A stretch of 64,000 nucleotides of DNA from Borrelia hispanica CRI. GTDB lineage: Bacteria > Spirochaetota > Spirochaetia > Borreliales > Borreliaceae. This document shows positions 38,176 to 46,885 of this stretch, one piece after another (position 1 is the stretch's first letter; each line of letters starts with the position of its first letter). The notes under the pieces were generated by a model, which saw only the letters and a list, made by a program, of their open reading frames with translations, was not told the origin of the DNA and did not search any database. The translations under genes were made by a program, and so were the position numbers. The stretch is from NCBI RefSeq assembly GCF_000500065.1, contig NZ_AYOU01000164.1, positions 62,001-126,000 of the forward strand, read 5' to 3'.

Positions 38176-38670
38176 ATGAAAGTTATTTTAAGAGAGGATT
38201 TTATTAATCTTGGCAAAGAAGGTGATATTGTTGATGTAAAGGATGGTTTTGCTAGAAATTATTTGTTGCCAAAAGGTTTTGCTGTTTTTTCAAATAAACA
38301 TAATATTGATATTTTTTCTCAAAAAAAGAGAGCGATACTTAAAAGACAAGAAACAAGAAGAAAAATGGCAGTTGAGCTTAAAGAGAAACTTGATAAAGTG
38401 AATTTAGAGTTTGTAATGCAATCTAATGATAGTGGTAAATTATTTCATAGTATTAATAGTTCAAATATTGCTGATGAACTTTTGAAACTTGGATTTGAGA
38501 TTGAGAGAAGAAAAATAGATATGCATCATGGTGCATTAAAAGCCTTTGGAACTTATAATGTTACTATTAAGCTTTATGAAGGAATTAGTTCTGTAATTAC
38601 GGTTGAGATCAAAAGGGAAGAGAAAAAAAATCTTCTTAAAAAGTCTAAAAGTGTTGAAAAAGAAGTTTAA
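38176..38670 (+). CDS. rplI: Ribosomal protein L9
   Basis: Large-subunit protein L9, 164 residues. The N-terminal domain reads [19 protein letters not shown] with [13 protein letters not shown], then the long connecting helix and a C-terminal domain ([17 protein letters not shown]). A lysine-rich tail of about 15 residues extends it beyond the usual 148. AAGGAGAAG precedes ATG 38176. Confidence 0.97.
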   Translation: MKVILREDFINLGKEGDIVDVKDGFARNYLLPKGFAVFSNKHNIDIFSQKKRAILKRQETRRKMAVELKEKLDKVNLEFVMQSNDSGKLFHSINSSNIADELLKLGFEIERRKIDMHHGALKAFGTYNVTIKLYEGISSVITVEIKREEKKNLLKKSKSVEKEV

Positions 38671-38688
38671 TAGAGAGGGGCATAGCTT

Positions 38689-40083
38689 GTGGCTTTTACT
38701 TCGATAAGCACAGCCTCTACACTTCTTTTTAATGAAGGTGCAGAAAAGGCGGTTATTTCAAGTATATTCTATAATCCGGGGAAAGTAGAAGAGGCTTTAT
38801 TATATTTAAAACCGGATGATTTTTATAATCAAAATCATGAAATGATTTTTAAAGCTATGATTTCTCTTTATGAGAAAAGAGAGAATATTGATCCGATAAC
38901 TGTATTTGAGGAGGTGTCTACTATAACTCCTAAGTCACAACTCTTAAATAATTTGAAAGCTTTAACAGGTTTGCAAGATTATTTAAGTTTTCTCTCAGGT
39001 TATCTTCCAACTGATAAGACTATAAATATTTATGCAAAAATTGTTAAGGAACATCGTATTAGGAGAGATATTGCAAAAATTTCTAGAGAACTAAATGATT
39101 TGGCTAATGATTCTACAAAGAAAGTTGAACAATTTGTTGAAGAAGCACAAAGACAAGTTCTTTCAATTGAATTGGATTGTTCTAATAAAAATCTTAATCA
39201 TGCAAAGGTAATTGCTGAAAGGGTTCATGCTGAAATATATGAGAGGAGTGTTAAGAAACGAGAAGTTGATTTTGGTATTCCAAGTGGTTTTAAAAAGGTA
39301 GATAGTCTTATTGGTGGATTTAGAGAGAGTGATTTTATCATTATTGGTGCTCGTCCTAGTGTTGGAAAGACAGCATTTGCATTAAATATTGCATCCAGTA
39401 TAGCCTTAAAGGGTGATAAGAAACGAAGAGTAGGATTTTTTTCGCTTGAAATGACCTCTGATGCTTTAATTAAAAGAATAATAGCATCTCAGGCTAATAT
39501 TGATGGTTTTAAAATTCAAAATAGTATTTTGTCAGGACATGAAATTAAGGCAATTAATGATGTTGTAAATGATATTAGTAATTCTGAATTTTATATTGAG
39601 GATACTGCAAATATCAGTTTGTTAACGCTTGCAACTCAGGCTAGAAAACTTAAGAGATTTTCAGGTATAGATATACTCTTTGTTGATTATATTAGTCTTA
39701 TTTCTCTTGAAAGTAAAAATGTACCAAGGCATGAGCAGGTAGCCTCAATTAGTAAAGCTTTAAAAGAGCTTGCTAGAGAACTTAAAATACCAATTGTTGC
39801 TCTTTCACAGCTTACAAGGGATACTGAGGGGCGTGAGCCTAGTCTTGCTAGTTTAAGAGAATCAGGTGCATTAGAGCAAGATGCAGATATTGTTATTTTA
39901 CTTCATAGAGATAAGGATTTAAAGAGCAGTTCTGATGATGATTATGGAATTGTAAATGCTATTGACACTAAAGTTATTGTTGCTAAACATAGAAATGGTC
40001 CTACGGGTAGAGTTGATATATTATTTTTGCCACATGTTGTTAAATTTGTTAATAAAGAACATGAAATGGACTATTATTTATAA
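38689..40083 (+). CDS. dnaB: Replicative DNA helicase DnaB
   Basis: The hexameric helicase unwinds DNA at the replication fork. The 464-residue protein has an N-terminal primase-interacting domain (EKAVISSIFYNPGKVEEAL), Walker A (GARPSVGKTAFALN, about 223), FFSLEMTSDALIKR, Walker B (IDILFVDYISL) and the SxLTRDTEGREPSLASLRESG segment. GTG 38689 follows AGAGAGG. It ends the rpsF operon; the - strand gene at 40131 converges on it. Confidence 0.97.
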   Translation: MAFTSISTASTLLFNEGAEKAVISSIFYNPGKVEEALLYLKPDDFYNQNHEMIFKAMISLYEKRENIDPITVFEEVSTITPKSQLLNNLKALTGLQDYLSFLSGYLPTDKTINIYAKIVKEHRIRRDIAKISRELNDLANDSTKKVEQFVEEAQRQVLSIELDCSNKNLNHAKVIAERVHAEIYERSVKKREVDFGIPSGFKKVDSLIGGFRESDFIIIGARPSVGKTAFALNIASSIALKGDKKRRVGFFSLEMTSDALIKRIIASQANIDGFKIQNSILSGHEIKAINDVVNDISNSEFYIEDTANISLLTLATQARKLKRFSGIDILFVDYISLISLESKNVPRHEQVASISKALKELARELKIPIVALSQLTRDTEGREPSLASLRESGALEQDADIVILLHRDKDLKSSSDDDYGIVNAIDTKVIVAKHRNGPTGRVDILFLPHVVKFVNKEHEMDYYL

Positions 40084-40130
40084 GATATATTTATTGTTTT
40101 ACTTTTTTGATGTTTAAGGCGTTTTAGGTA

Positions 40131-41486
40131 TTAAATATTAATTTTTATGCCGATTCCAATGTAGTTGCAAATGAATTTATGTTTTTCTAACGTGTGATTG
40201 TTTGTGTTATAAACAAGAGGAGAATAATTCATTTTTGTAAATATTTTTATGTTGTATTTTGTTTTATTATATGTAAAGGCATTTATATTTACCCCGGGTT
40301 CAATTTCAAATCCTGTTTGTAATGTATCTTTTATTTTTAATGGTCTGTAAATGGATTTTATATCTTTTTTGTCTTTATTGTAAGCTAAAAACAAACCAGA
40401 AGCTATATATAAAATGAGCCGATTTTTTGTAAAAAATTCATATGTTATTCCAGATGAAAATTTATTTGTACGGCTGTTTATTTCATGTGCATTAATATCA
40501 TAATTTGCTGAAATTGCGAAATAATAGCTTAATTGAGGTATTATTTCGTAATATATTATATTCCTAGTTTGAAACGGAAGCATAATATCATATCCTATAG
40601 AGAAATTGTGATTTAAGAGATATAAGTTATTTTCTATAGGATTATCATATTCTTCAGTGATAATTATTCCAAATCCTCCTACGCTAAAAAAATTTTCTTT
40701 ATTTGAAAAATTTTTTAAATTAAGATTATTTATCGAAAAGAAATTTTTGGAATGAAGTTTATATTGAATGCCGATACCAGTTTCTGCTTCTTGTATTTTC
40801 AAGTATGTTTCTATATCTTTTATTTTGCTTTGAATTTGATAAAAAAGTTGTGTTTCAATTCCTATAAATTGATTTTTAAAATCCATTGAAATGCTTGTTT
40901 TAAAAAAGTAATCTAAAAAATAAGATAAATCTATATAATTTTCGAGATAAAAAAAACCCATGTAAGAGTAATTTATGGCTGTACTTATGAAACCTCTATA
41001 ATTGTAATGTTCATAATTTTTAGGAATTGGTCTTAATTGTCTTAGAGCAAAGTGAACCGCTCTTTGTATTAAAGAGCCACCCCAATTGCCATAGAGTAAA
41101 TTTTTAATTCCAATACCAATATTAAGATTTCCAAAATATTGAGTTTTTGTTTTGAATAAAATTGGGAAATAATACATAAATCCAAGCTCTAATAGATCAA
41201 TTCTTTTTCTTAGTTGTTCGGGACTTTCTTTATTTCCCCTAAAGGTTAACATGTGTGCTTCTGCATTTATTATAAAACTATATTTTGATTCATGGATGAA
41301 TATTAAAGAGCCACTTCTTAGGTCATCAAAGAAATCACTTAGAGCGAATCCAAAACCATCGTTTAATTTGTCAAAATGGTATTTATCAATTCCATCATTT
41401 TGATATTTCATTAGATAATTGTAAGCATGGGAATTGATAGCTAACATTATAATTATTGTTTTAAAGCTAACTTTTGCTAAGTACAT
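40131..41486 (-). CDS. Putative outer-membrane beta-barrel protein, unknown
   Basis: Not recognised by name. The 451-residue protein has an N-terminal hydrophobic signal (FKTIIIMLAINSHA, possible cleavage after SHA) and then many alternating, aromatic-rich strands (GYDIMLPFQTRNIIYYEII, FSSGITYEFFTKNRLILYIA). It ends with the strand FICNYIGIGIKINI. These are features of outer-membrane barrels, but no family is certain. A second ATG at about residue 14 (MLAINS) is an alternative start. It is a lone - strand gene converging on dnaB and diverging from the thiolase gene. Confidence 0.7.
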   Translation of the reverse strand: MYLAKVSFKTIIIMLAINSHAYNYLMKYQNDGIDKYHFDKLNDGFGFALSDFFDDLRSGSLIFIHESKYSFIINAEAHMLTFRGNKESPEQLRKRIDLLELGFMYYFPILFKTKTQYFGNLNIGIGIKNLLYGNWGGSLIQRAVHFALRQLRPIPKNYEHYNYRGFISTAINYSYMGFFYLENYIDLSYFLDYFFKTSISMDFKNQFIGIETQLFYQIQSKIKDIETYLKIQEAETGIGIQYKLHSKNFFSINNLNLKNFSNKENFFSVGGFGIIITEEYDNPIENNLYLLNHNFSIGYDIMLPFQTRNIIYYEIIPQLSYYFAISANYDINAHEINSRTNKFSSGITYEFFTKNRLILYIASGLFLAYNKDKKDIKSIYRPLKIKDTLQTGFEIEPGVNINAFTYNKTKYNIKIFTKMNYSPLVYNTNNHTLEKHKFICNYIGIGIKINI

Positions 41487-41676
41487 TTATAGATTAATAC
41501 TACCATGTTTTGATATAAATTAACCATTTTATTTTCAAGTAAATGAAAGTTGTATTTAATAATTCAGTATTTTTAATGATAATTTTTATTAAATCATTTA
41601 TAATTGTTAAATACATTATATCGTATTGTGTTTTACTTGTTAATATTGAAATTATTATTTTTGTTTGGAGTTATTT

Positions 41677-42870
41677 ATGAAAAAAATAGCGATTATTGGT
41701 GGCCTTAGATCTCCTATTACTAGGTTTGGAGGAACATTGAAGGGAATGAATATTGTTGATGTGTCTGCTGATATTGTTAAGGTTTTGCTTGAAAGGAATA
41801 GTATTGATAAAGTGGATGAAGTTATTGTTGGAAATGTAATCTCAGCGGGACTTGGTCAAAATATTGCCAGGCAGATTACTTTGAAAACTGGTTTGGGAGA
41901 AGTTACCCCTGCTTTTAGCGTAAATAAAGTTTGTGGTTCAGGACTTAAGTCTTTGGAACTTGCATTTAATTCTATATCTCTTGGTGAGAGTGAGGTTGTT
42001 GTTGCAGGTGGAGTAGAAGATTTGAGTAATGCACCTTATTTGTTGCCAAGAAATGTCAGATTTGATGGTTTGAAATTTGGAGACTTTAAAATAGAAGACT
42101 CAATATATAAAGATGCTTTAGTTGATACTCCAAGTTCTACTGTGATGGGTATTACAGCAGAAAATTTAGCAGAAATGTATGAAATTACAAGAGAAATGCA
42201 GGATCAATTTGCATATAATTCTCATATGAAGGCAAAAGTTGCAAGAGATAGTGGGTATTTTAATGATGAGATATATCCTTTATCAATTTTTGATAAAAAG
42301 ACAAAACTTAAAAATGTTGTGTCTAGTGATGAGGAAATACGTGATAATTTAAGTTTAGAAAGGCTTGCTTCTTTAAAACCTGTCTTTAAAGAAAATGGGA
42401 CTATTACTGCTGGCAATTCTTCTAGTTTAGATGATGGAGCTTGTTTTTTAATATTGGCAAGTGAAGATTTTGTTCATAAAATGAATGTGAAACCTTTGGC
42501 TTATATTGGTGGTTTTAAGAGTGTAGGATTAAATCCTTTGCATATGGGATTTGGAGCTTTTCTTGCTATTGAGGGAATTATAGAAAAGTTTAATTTAAAT
42601 CCAAATGAAATTGATTTTATTGAAACAAATGAAGCTTTTGCAGCACAGTCTTTGAGTGTTTTGAAAGCTTTACGTAAAAAATATGATATTAAGGATAATA
42701 TTGTTAATGTTAATGGAGGGGCTATTGCATTAGGTCATCCATTTGCAGTTAGTGGTTCAAGGATTTTATTGACCCTTGCACGTCTTATGAGTATGAATAA
42801 TAAGTCAAAAGGAATTGCTTCTCTTTGTATTGGGGGTGGTCAAGGTATAGCAGCCTTTTTATATAGGTAG
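41677..42870 (+). CDS. Acetyl-CoA C-acetyltransferase (thiolase)
   Basis: Condenses two acetyl-CoA into acetoacetyl-CoA. In Borrelia, which has a mevalonate pathway for isoprenoids but no beta-oxidation, this is probably step one of that pathway. From ATG 41677 (TTTGGAG upstream) it has 397 residues. Catalytic Cys86 lies in NKVCGSGLKSLEL, His354 in GAIALGHPFAVSGSR and Cys384 in CIGGGQG. An upstream in-frame start at 41665 is less likely. The product feeds HMG-CoA synthase, encoded outside the window. Confidence 0.93.
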   Translation: MKKIAIIGGLRSPITRFGGTLKGMNIVDVSADIVKVLLERNSIDKVDEVIVGNVISAGLGQNIARQITLKTGLGEVTPAFSVNKVCGSGLKSLELAFNSISLGESEVVVAGGVEDLSNAPYLLPRNVRFDGLKFGDFKIEDSIYKDALVDTPSSTVMGITAENLAEMYEITREMQDQFAYNSHMKAKVARDSGYFNDEIYPLSIFDKKTKLKNVVSSDEEIRDNLSLERLASLKPVFKENGTITAGNSSSLDDGACFLILASEDFVHKMNVKPLAYIGGFKSVGLNPLHMGFGAFLAIEGIIEKFNLNPNEIDFIETNEAFAAQSLSVLKALRKKYDIKDNIVNVNGGAIALGHPFAVSGSRILLTLARLMSMNNKSKGIASLCIGGGQGIAAFLYR

Positions 42871-42960
42871 ATAATATTATTTTGAAACTAGATTTAAGTT
42901 TAATGTTTTGTTAAAATTTTATGAAGCGATTTAGTTTAATTTGATATAAGGGTAATTTTT

Positions 42961-43971
42961 ATGGGTAATTTTTTGTGTTTTTTATTATTTTGTGTTTTAG
43001 GAATAACTTCTTTTGCTCAGAATACTCCTGTTGTAATTATTAATTTGCATAGTAATGAAATTATTACTAAAACAGAGTTTGAGTCTAAAGTTAATACATT
43101 GAAAAAAACACAAGGTAGAGATTTAAATAATATTGAAAAAAAGCAAGTTTTACAGGTTTTAATTGCTGATGTACTTTTTGGTCAGGAAGCTTTAAAACAG
43201 GGAATTAAAGTTGCAGATGATGAAGTTATGCAAACAATTAGAGCTCAGTTTGGACTTGCAAGTCTTACAGATGAACAAATTAAACAGATGATAGAAAGTC
43301 AAGGAACAAATTGGAATGAGCTTTTAGCTTCGATGAAGAGATCTCTTGCTGCGCAAAAATTAGTTCTAAAAATTGCTCAGCCTAAGTTTTCAGAGATAAA
43401 AGCTCCAAGTGAAAAAGAAGTAATTGAATATTATGAGGCTAATAAAACTAAATTTGTAAATCCTGATATAGCAAGAATTAGTCATGTTTTCTTTTCGTCA
43501 AAAGATAAAAAAAGGTCAGAGGTTCTTGAGCAGGCAAAAGATATTGCAAAGCAAATAAAATCTAGTAAGATTACTTTTGAAGAGGCTGTTAGAAAATATT
43601 CAAATGATGAAGGTTCTAAGGTTAAAAATGGTGATCTTGGATTTTTGGCAAGGGGTGATCAAAGTGCTCAAAATGTTCTTGGTGCAGACTTTATTAAAGA
43701 GGTTTTTGTGCTTAAAAAGGGAAATGTTTCTAATCCAATATCATCAAAGGAAGGTTTTCATATAGTGAAAGTTACTGAAATGTATTCTCAAAAATTTTTA
43801 GGTCTTCAAGATAAGATATCTCCTAATGTGAATATGACTGTAAAGGATGCTATTAAAAATAATATGATTAATGTTCATCAACAGCAAATTGTTGCTAAAA
43901 TACAACAAGAAATTTATGATAAACTCAATAAGTCTGCTAGTATACAAATTTTGGATTCTAGTCTAAAATGA
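42961..43971 (+). CDS. Periplasmic peptidyl-prolyl isomerase, SurA/parvulin type
   Basis: A chaperone/PPIase that likely helps outer-membrane proteins fold in the periplasm. The 336-residue protein has a signal peptide (cleavage after SFA), an N-terminal SurA-like helical domain (30-140: VLQVLIADVLFGQEALKQG) and a parvulin domain at about 165-275 (ARISHVFFSSKDKKR, FEEAVRKYSNDEGSK, GDLGFLARGD, SSKEGFHIVKVTE). A C-terminal helix follows. Length is shorter than SurA with two parvulin domains; only one is present. nusB follows closely. Confidence 0.9.
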   Translation: MGNFLCFLLFCVLGITSFAQNTPVVIINLHSNEIITKTEFESKVNTLKKTQGRDLNNIEKKQVLQVLIADVLFGQEALKQGIKVADDEVMQTIRAQFGLASLTDEQIKQMIESQGTNWNELLASMKRSLAAQKLVLKIAQPKFSEIKAPSEKEVIEYYEANKTKFVNPDIARISHVFFSSKDKKRSEVLEQAKDIAKQIKSSKITFEEAVRKYSNDEGSKVKNGDLGFLARGDQSAQNVLGADFIKEVFVLKKGNVSNPISSKEGFHIVKVTEMYSQKFLGLQDKISPNVNMTVKDAIKNNMINVHQQQIVAKIQQEIYDKLNKSASIQILDSSLK

Positions 43972-43996
43972 AGAGAATATATTTATAATATTGGTT

Positions 43997-44431
43997 ATGA
44001 ATTTGAGACATAAGGCTAGGGTTTTAGCTTTTCAAAAAATTTACAGTATTGATGTTAACTGTAAGGCAAAGGATAATATTTTTGATATTTTAAGTTTTGA
44101 AGAGAATGAGATAGATTTGGATGGGGATTTAAAGTTATTTTATTCTGTTTTAGTTAATGGTACTTATGATAATTTAGAGTCTATAGATAAATTAATTAGT
44201 GGTATTTCACTTAATTGGCGTTTAGATCGTATGGATAAGGTTGATCTTGCTATATTAAGAATGAGTGTATATTCACTTAAGTTTCAAAAGTTAGATGTTC
44301 CTAAAAGGGTTATAATAGATGAGGCTATTTTAATTGCTAAGAAATATGGCAATAAAAATTCTGATAAGTTTGTTAATGGTATACTTGATGCTTTGTTAAA
44401 AGATATGGAGAGTTCTTTTGAAAACAAATAG
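43997..44431 (+). CDS. nusB: Transcription antitermination factor NusB
   Basis: NusB with S10 binds boxA RNA in rRNA antitermination. From ATG 43997 it has 144 residues and the all-helical family pattern: MNLRHKARVLAFQKIYSID, ISLNWRLDRMDKVDLAILRMSVYSL and VIIDEAILIAKKYGNKNSDKFVNGIL. TTG 43991 would add two residues. No strong ribosome site is seen. Its end overlaps the next gene by 14 bases. Confidence 0.94.
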   Translation: MNLRHKARVLAFQKIYSIDVNCKAKDNIFDILSFEENEIDLDGDLKLFYSVLVNGTYDNLESIDKLISGISLNWRLDRMDKVDLAILRMSVYSLKFQKLDVPKRVIIDEAILIAKKYGNKNSDKFVNGILDALLKDMESSFENK

Positions 44432-46073
44432 GTTATTGTTGTTTTTTATTTTGTTTTTAATTTTTTTTGTATCAATTTTTGTTTATTTGAGCTTAAATCC
44501 ATATGTTTTGTATATATTAAAGGGAGAAAGGGATTTTAATGAAGTTATTATAGAAATTGATAATTATATTTCAAGTGGGAATTTAGATAGTGCAGAGAAA
44601 GCAATTAAATTTTATTCTTATTATGCTGATACTGAATATAAGTGGCTTTCTCTTGTTAAGAGAGCAAAGCTTTATTCTGATAAGATCAATCATTATGTAT
44701 TGATGAGAAATATTCTAGATTTGAGTGTTAAAAGTTTGCCAGGGAATTTGAAGCTTAGGGCACTCGAAGTATATTCAAAACTTAAAGTAGGAGCTGTTTT
44801 AGAAGCTTATGATGTTGCTAAGCAGTATTTATTGGGATATAAAGAATATAAATATTTATGTGATGAGGCTTTTATTAAAAGTGTGATTTTAAATTATGAT
44901 GTAAAAGACATAAAGAGTTTTTTAATTAAAATGGAACAAGAAAGAGATGCTCTTGCATTTGAGACTATAGGATTCAATCTTCAAAATAATGCGTTTTTAA
45001 TTAATGCAATGCTTTTGTATATAGATAAAAAAGATTTGGATGCTGCTAAGAGAATACTATTAAAAATAAAAGAAGATAAGGATTTTGCTAAAGAACTTGC
45101 TTATATTTCTTATGGTCTTGATAATTTGGATTTTACTATTGCCAATCTTAAACTTCTTAGTGACAATAGTGAACCTAGTTTGATGTTTTTGTTAGCGGAT
45201 GCTTATTTGAAGAAGGGAGATATTCATAATGCTAAGAGTGAATATTTGAAACTTTATACAGATTTTCCTGATTATAGTATGATGATATATCTTGGGCTGG
45301 CATTTATTGCAAAGAAAGAAAATGATTTAAAGCGTGCCATTACTTATCTGAATAAGGCCAATGAAAAATTTAAAGGAAATGAAATGATGAATTATTATTT
45401 GGCTAGTATGTATTTTGAAATTAATGATTATTTTAATGCAAATGAGATTGTAAAAAAATATAAAGATAATCCTTTATTCTTTAAACTTTATTTTATTTTA
45501 AATTATTCAAATTTAAAATATGAAGCTAAAAAGTCTTTTTTATGGCGTTTGTTTTATAGATCAAACTATGGTAGTGATATTGCACAATTTTTGGCTTGGA
45601 ATTTACTTCTTTATTCTGATTTAAAGGATTTAGATTTGTTCTTTAATATTTATAATCCTGTTGATGAAATACAAGATTGGTATTATTTTTATAAATTTTA
45701 TTATTTATTTCTGAAAAAGGACTTGGCTGTTGCAGAAAAAATACTTTTGCGTGAGCAAACGAGCAAGTATTTGTATGGTGTGTATTATAATTTTGGGGTT
45801 CTAAGGTTTTATCAAAAAAATTATAAAGAATCAGAAGAATATTTTAGTAATGCAGTTTCGCTTTTACCTTTTGCTCTTGATGATAAGAGTAGCATTAATT
45901 TAAGAGAGCGTGAGGATATAGCAAAAATATATTTAAAGCGAGGGATTAATTATCTTTATTTAGGTGAATTTGAAAAAGGACGAGAGGCCATTTCAATTGC
46001 TAATTCTTTTTATGAAACTAATGAGGGTAAACTTTATATGAACATGATAAAGATATTTAAAGAGAGGAATTAA
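44418..46073 (+). CDS. Large membrane-anchored TPR protein, unknown function
   Basis: A 551-residue protein with one N-terminal membrane helix (LLLFFILFLIFFVSIFVYLS) followed by many TPR-like repeats to the end (ADAYLKKGDIHNAKSEYLKLY, LGLAFIAKKENDLKRAITYLN, ASMYFEINDYFNANEIVKKY, YYNFGVLRFYQKNYKESEEYF). The repeats are likely periplasmic. No enzyme motif is seen. TTG 44418 starts it inside the end of nusB, preceded by GGAGAG, so translation is coupled. map follows four bases after its stop. Confidence 0.85.
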   Translation: MKTNRLLLFFILFLIFFVSIFVYLSLNPYVLYILKGERDFNEVIIEIDNYISSGNLDSAEKAIKFYSYYADTEYKWLSLVKRAKLYSDKINHYVLMRNILDLSVKSLPGNLKLRALEVYSKLKVGAVLEAYDVAKQYLLGYKEYKYLCDEAFIKSVILNYDVKDIKSFLIKMEQERDALAFETIGFNLQNNAFLINAMLLYIDKKDLDAAKRILLKIKEDKDFAKELAYISYGLDNLDFTIANLKLLSDNSEPSLMFLLADAYLKKGDIHNAKSEYLKLYTDFPDYSMMIYLGLAFIAKKENDLKRAITYLNKANEKFKGNEMMNYYLASMYFEINDYFNANEIVKKYKDNPLFFKLYFILNYSNLKYEAKKSFLWRLFYRSNYGSDIAQFLAWNLLLYSDLKDLDLFFNIYNPVDEIQDWYYFYKFYYLFLKKDLAVAEKILLREQTSKYLYGVYYNFGVLRFYQKNYKESEEYFSNAVSLLPFALDDKSSINLREREDIAKIYLKRGINYLYLGEFEKGREAISIANSFYETNEGKLYMNMIKIFKERN

Positions 46074-46077
46074 ATAT

Positions 46078-46830
46078 TTGAAATTAAGATTAAAATCTAG
46101 AGAAGAAATTGAAAAGATTAAGGCATCAGGTAGACTTTTAGCTCAAACTTTTTTGGAAATTGAGAAAAATATTGTTCCTGGAATTAATACTAAAACACTT
46201 GATTTTATAGCTAGTGATTTTATTATTAAAAATGGAGGCAAGTCTGCTTTTAAAGGATATAATGGATTTAAAGGGACTATTTGCGTTTCTATAAATGAAG
46301 AAGTTATACATGGGATTCCTGGGAATAGAATGCTTAAAAATGGAGATATTGTTAGTGTTGATTGTGGTGTTGTTTTAGATGGGTTTTATACTGATATGGC
46401 TAAAACTTTTAAAGTGGGAAGGGTAAGCTCTCAAGTTAGTCAATTATTAGAAATTACAGAGGCTGCTCTTTATAAAGGGATTAATGAGATGAAGGTTGGT
46501 AATCGAATTTTAGATATTTCAAAAGCTATAGAAAATTATATTAAACCATTTAAGTTTGGGATTGTTAGGGAATATACGGGACATGGTGTTGGTTTTTCGT
46601 TGCATGAAGAGCCAAGTATTCCAAATTATTATGATCCTTTTTTTAAAAATATTGAAATACAGGAAGGTATGGTTTTAGCAATTGAGCCTATGGTAAATTT
46701 AGGAAGTCATAAAGTTTCTCTTAAGGGTGATGGTTGGACAGTATTTGCATCTGATCTTAGTTTTTCTGCTCATTTTGAACATACTGTTGCTGTTATTGAT
46801 GGTTTGCCTTTAATTTTAAGCAAAGTTTGA
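46078..46830 (+). CDS. map: Methionine aminopeptidase, type I
   Basis: Removes the initiator methionine from new proteins. The 250-residue enzyme has the metal ligands of the family: the Asp pair in IVSVDCGVVLDGFYTDMAKTF, His in GHGVGFSLHEEP, Glu in AIEPM, and the last Glu in FEHTVAV. TTG 46078 follows GAGAGG. Length and layout are standard. Confidence 0.97.
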   Translation: MKLRLKSREEIEKIKASGRLLAQTFLEIEKNIVPGINTKTLDFIASDFIIKNGGKSAFKGYNGFKGTICVSINEEVIHGIPGNRMLKNGDIVSVDCGVVLDGFYTDMAKTFKVGRVSSQVSQLLEITEAALYKGINEMKVGNRILDISKAIENYIKPFKFGIVREYTGHGVGFSLHEEPSIPNYYDPFFKNIEIQEGMVLAIEPMVNLGSHKVSLKGDGWTVFASDLSFSAHFEHTVAVIDGLPLILSKV

Positions 46831-46885
46831 TAATACTTAAGTAAATATTTAAAAGATTTGGTTTTATATTATGGAGGTGTATAAA

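Noticed and set aside
41610..41625. AATACATTATATCGTA upstream of the thiolase resembles AATACATTATAGCGTTA at 36927-36943 before rpsF
   Set aside because: Short AT-rich similarity at different positions relative to the promoters; likely chance without more copies.
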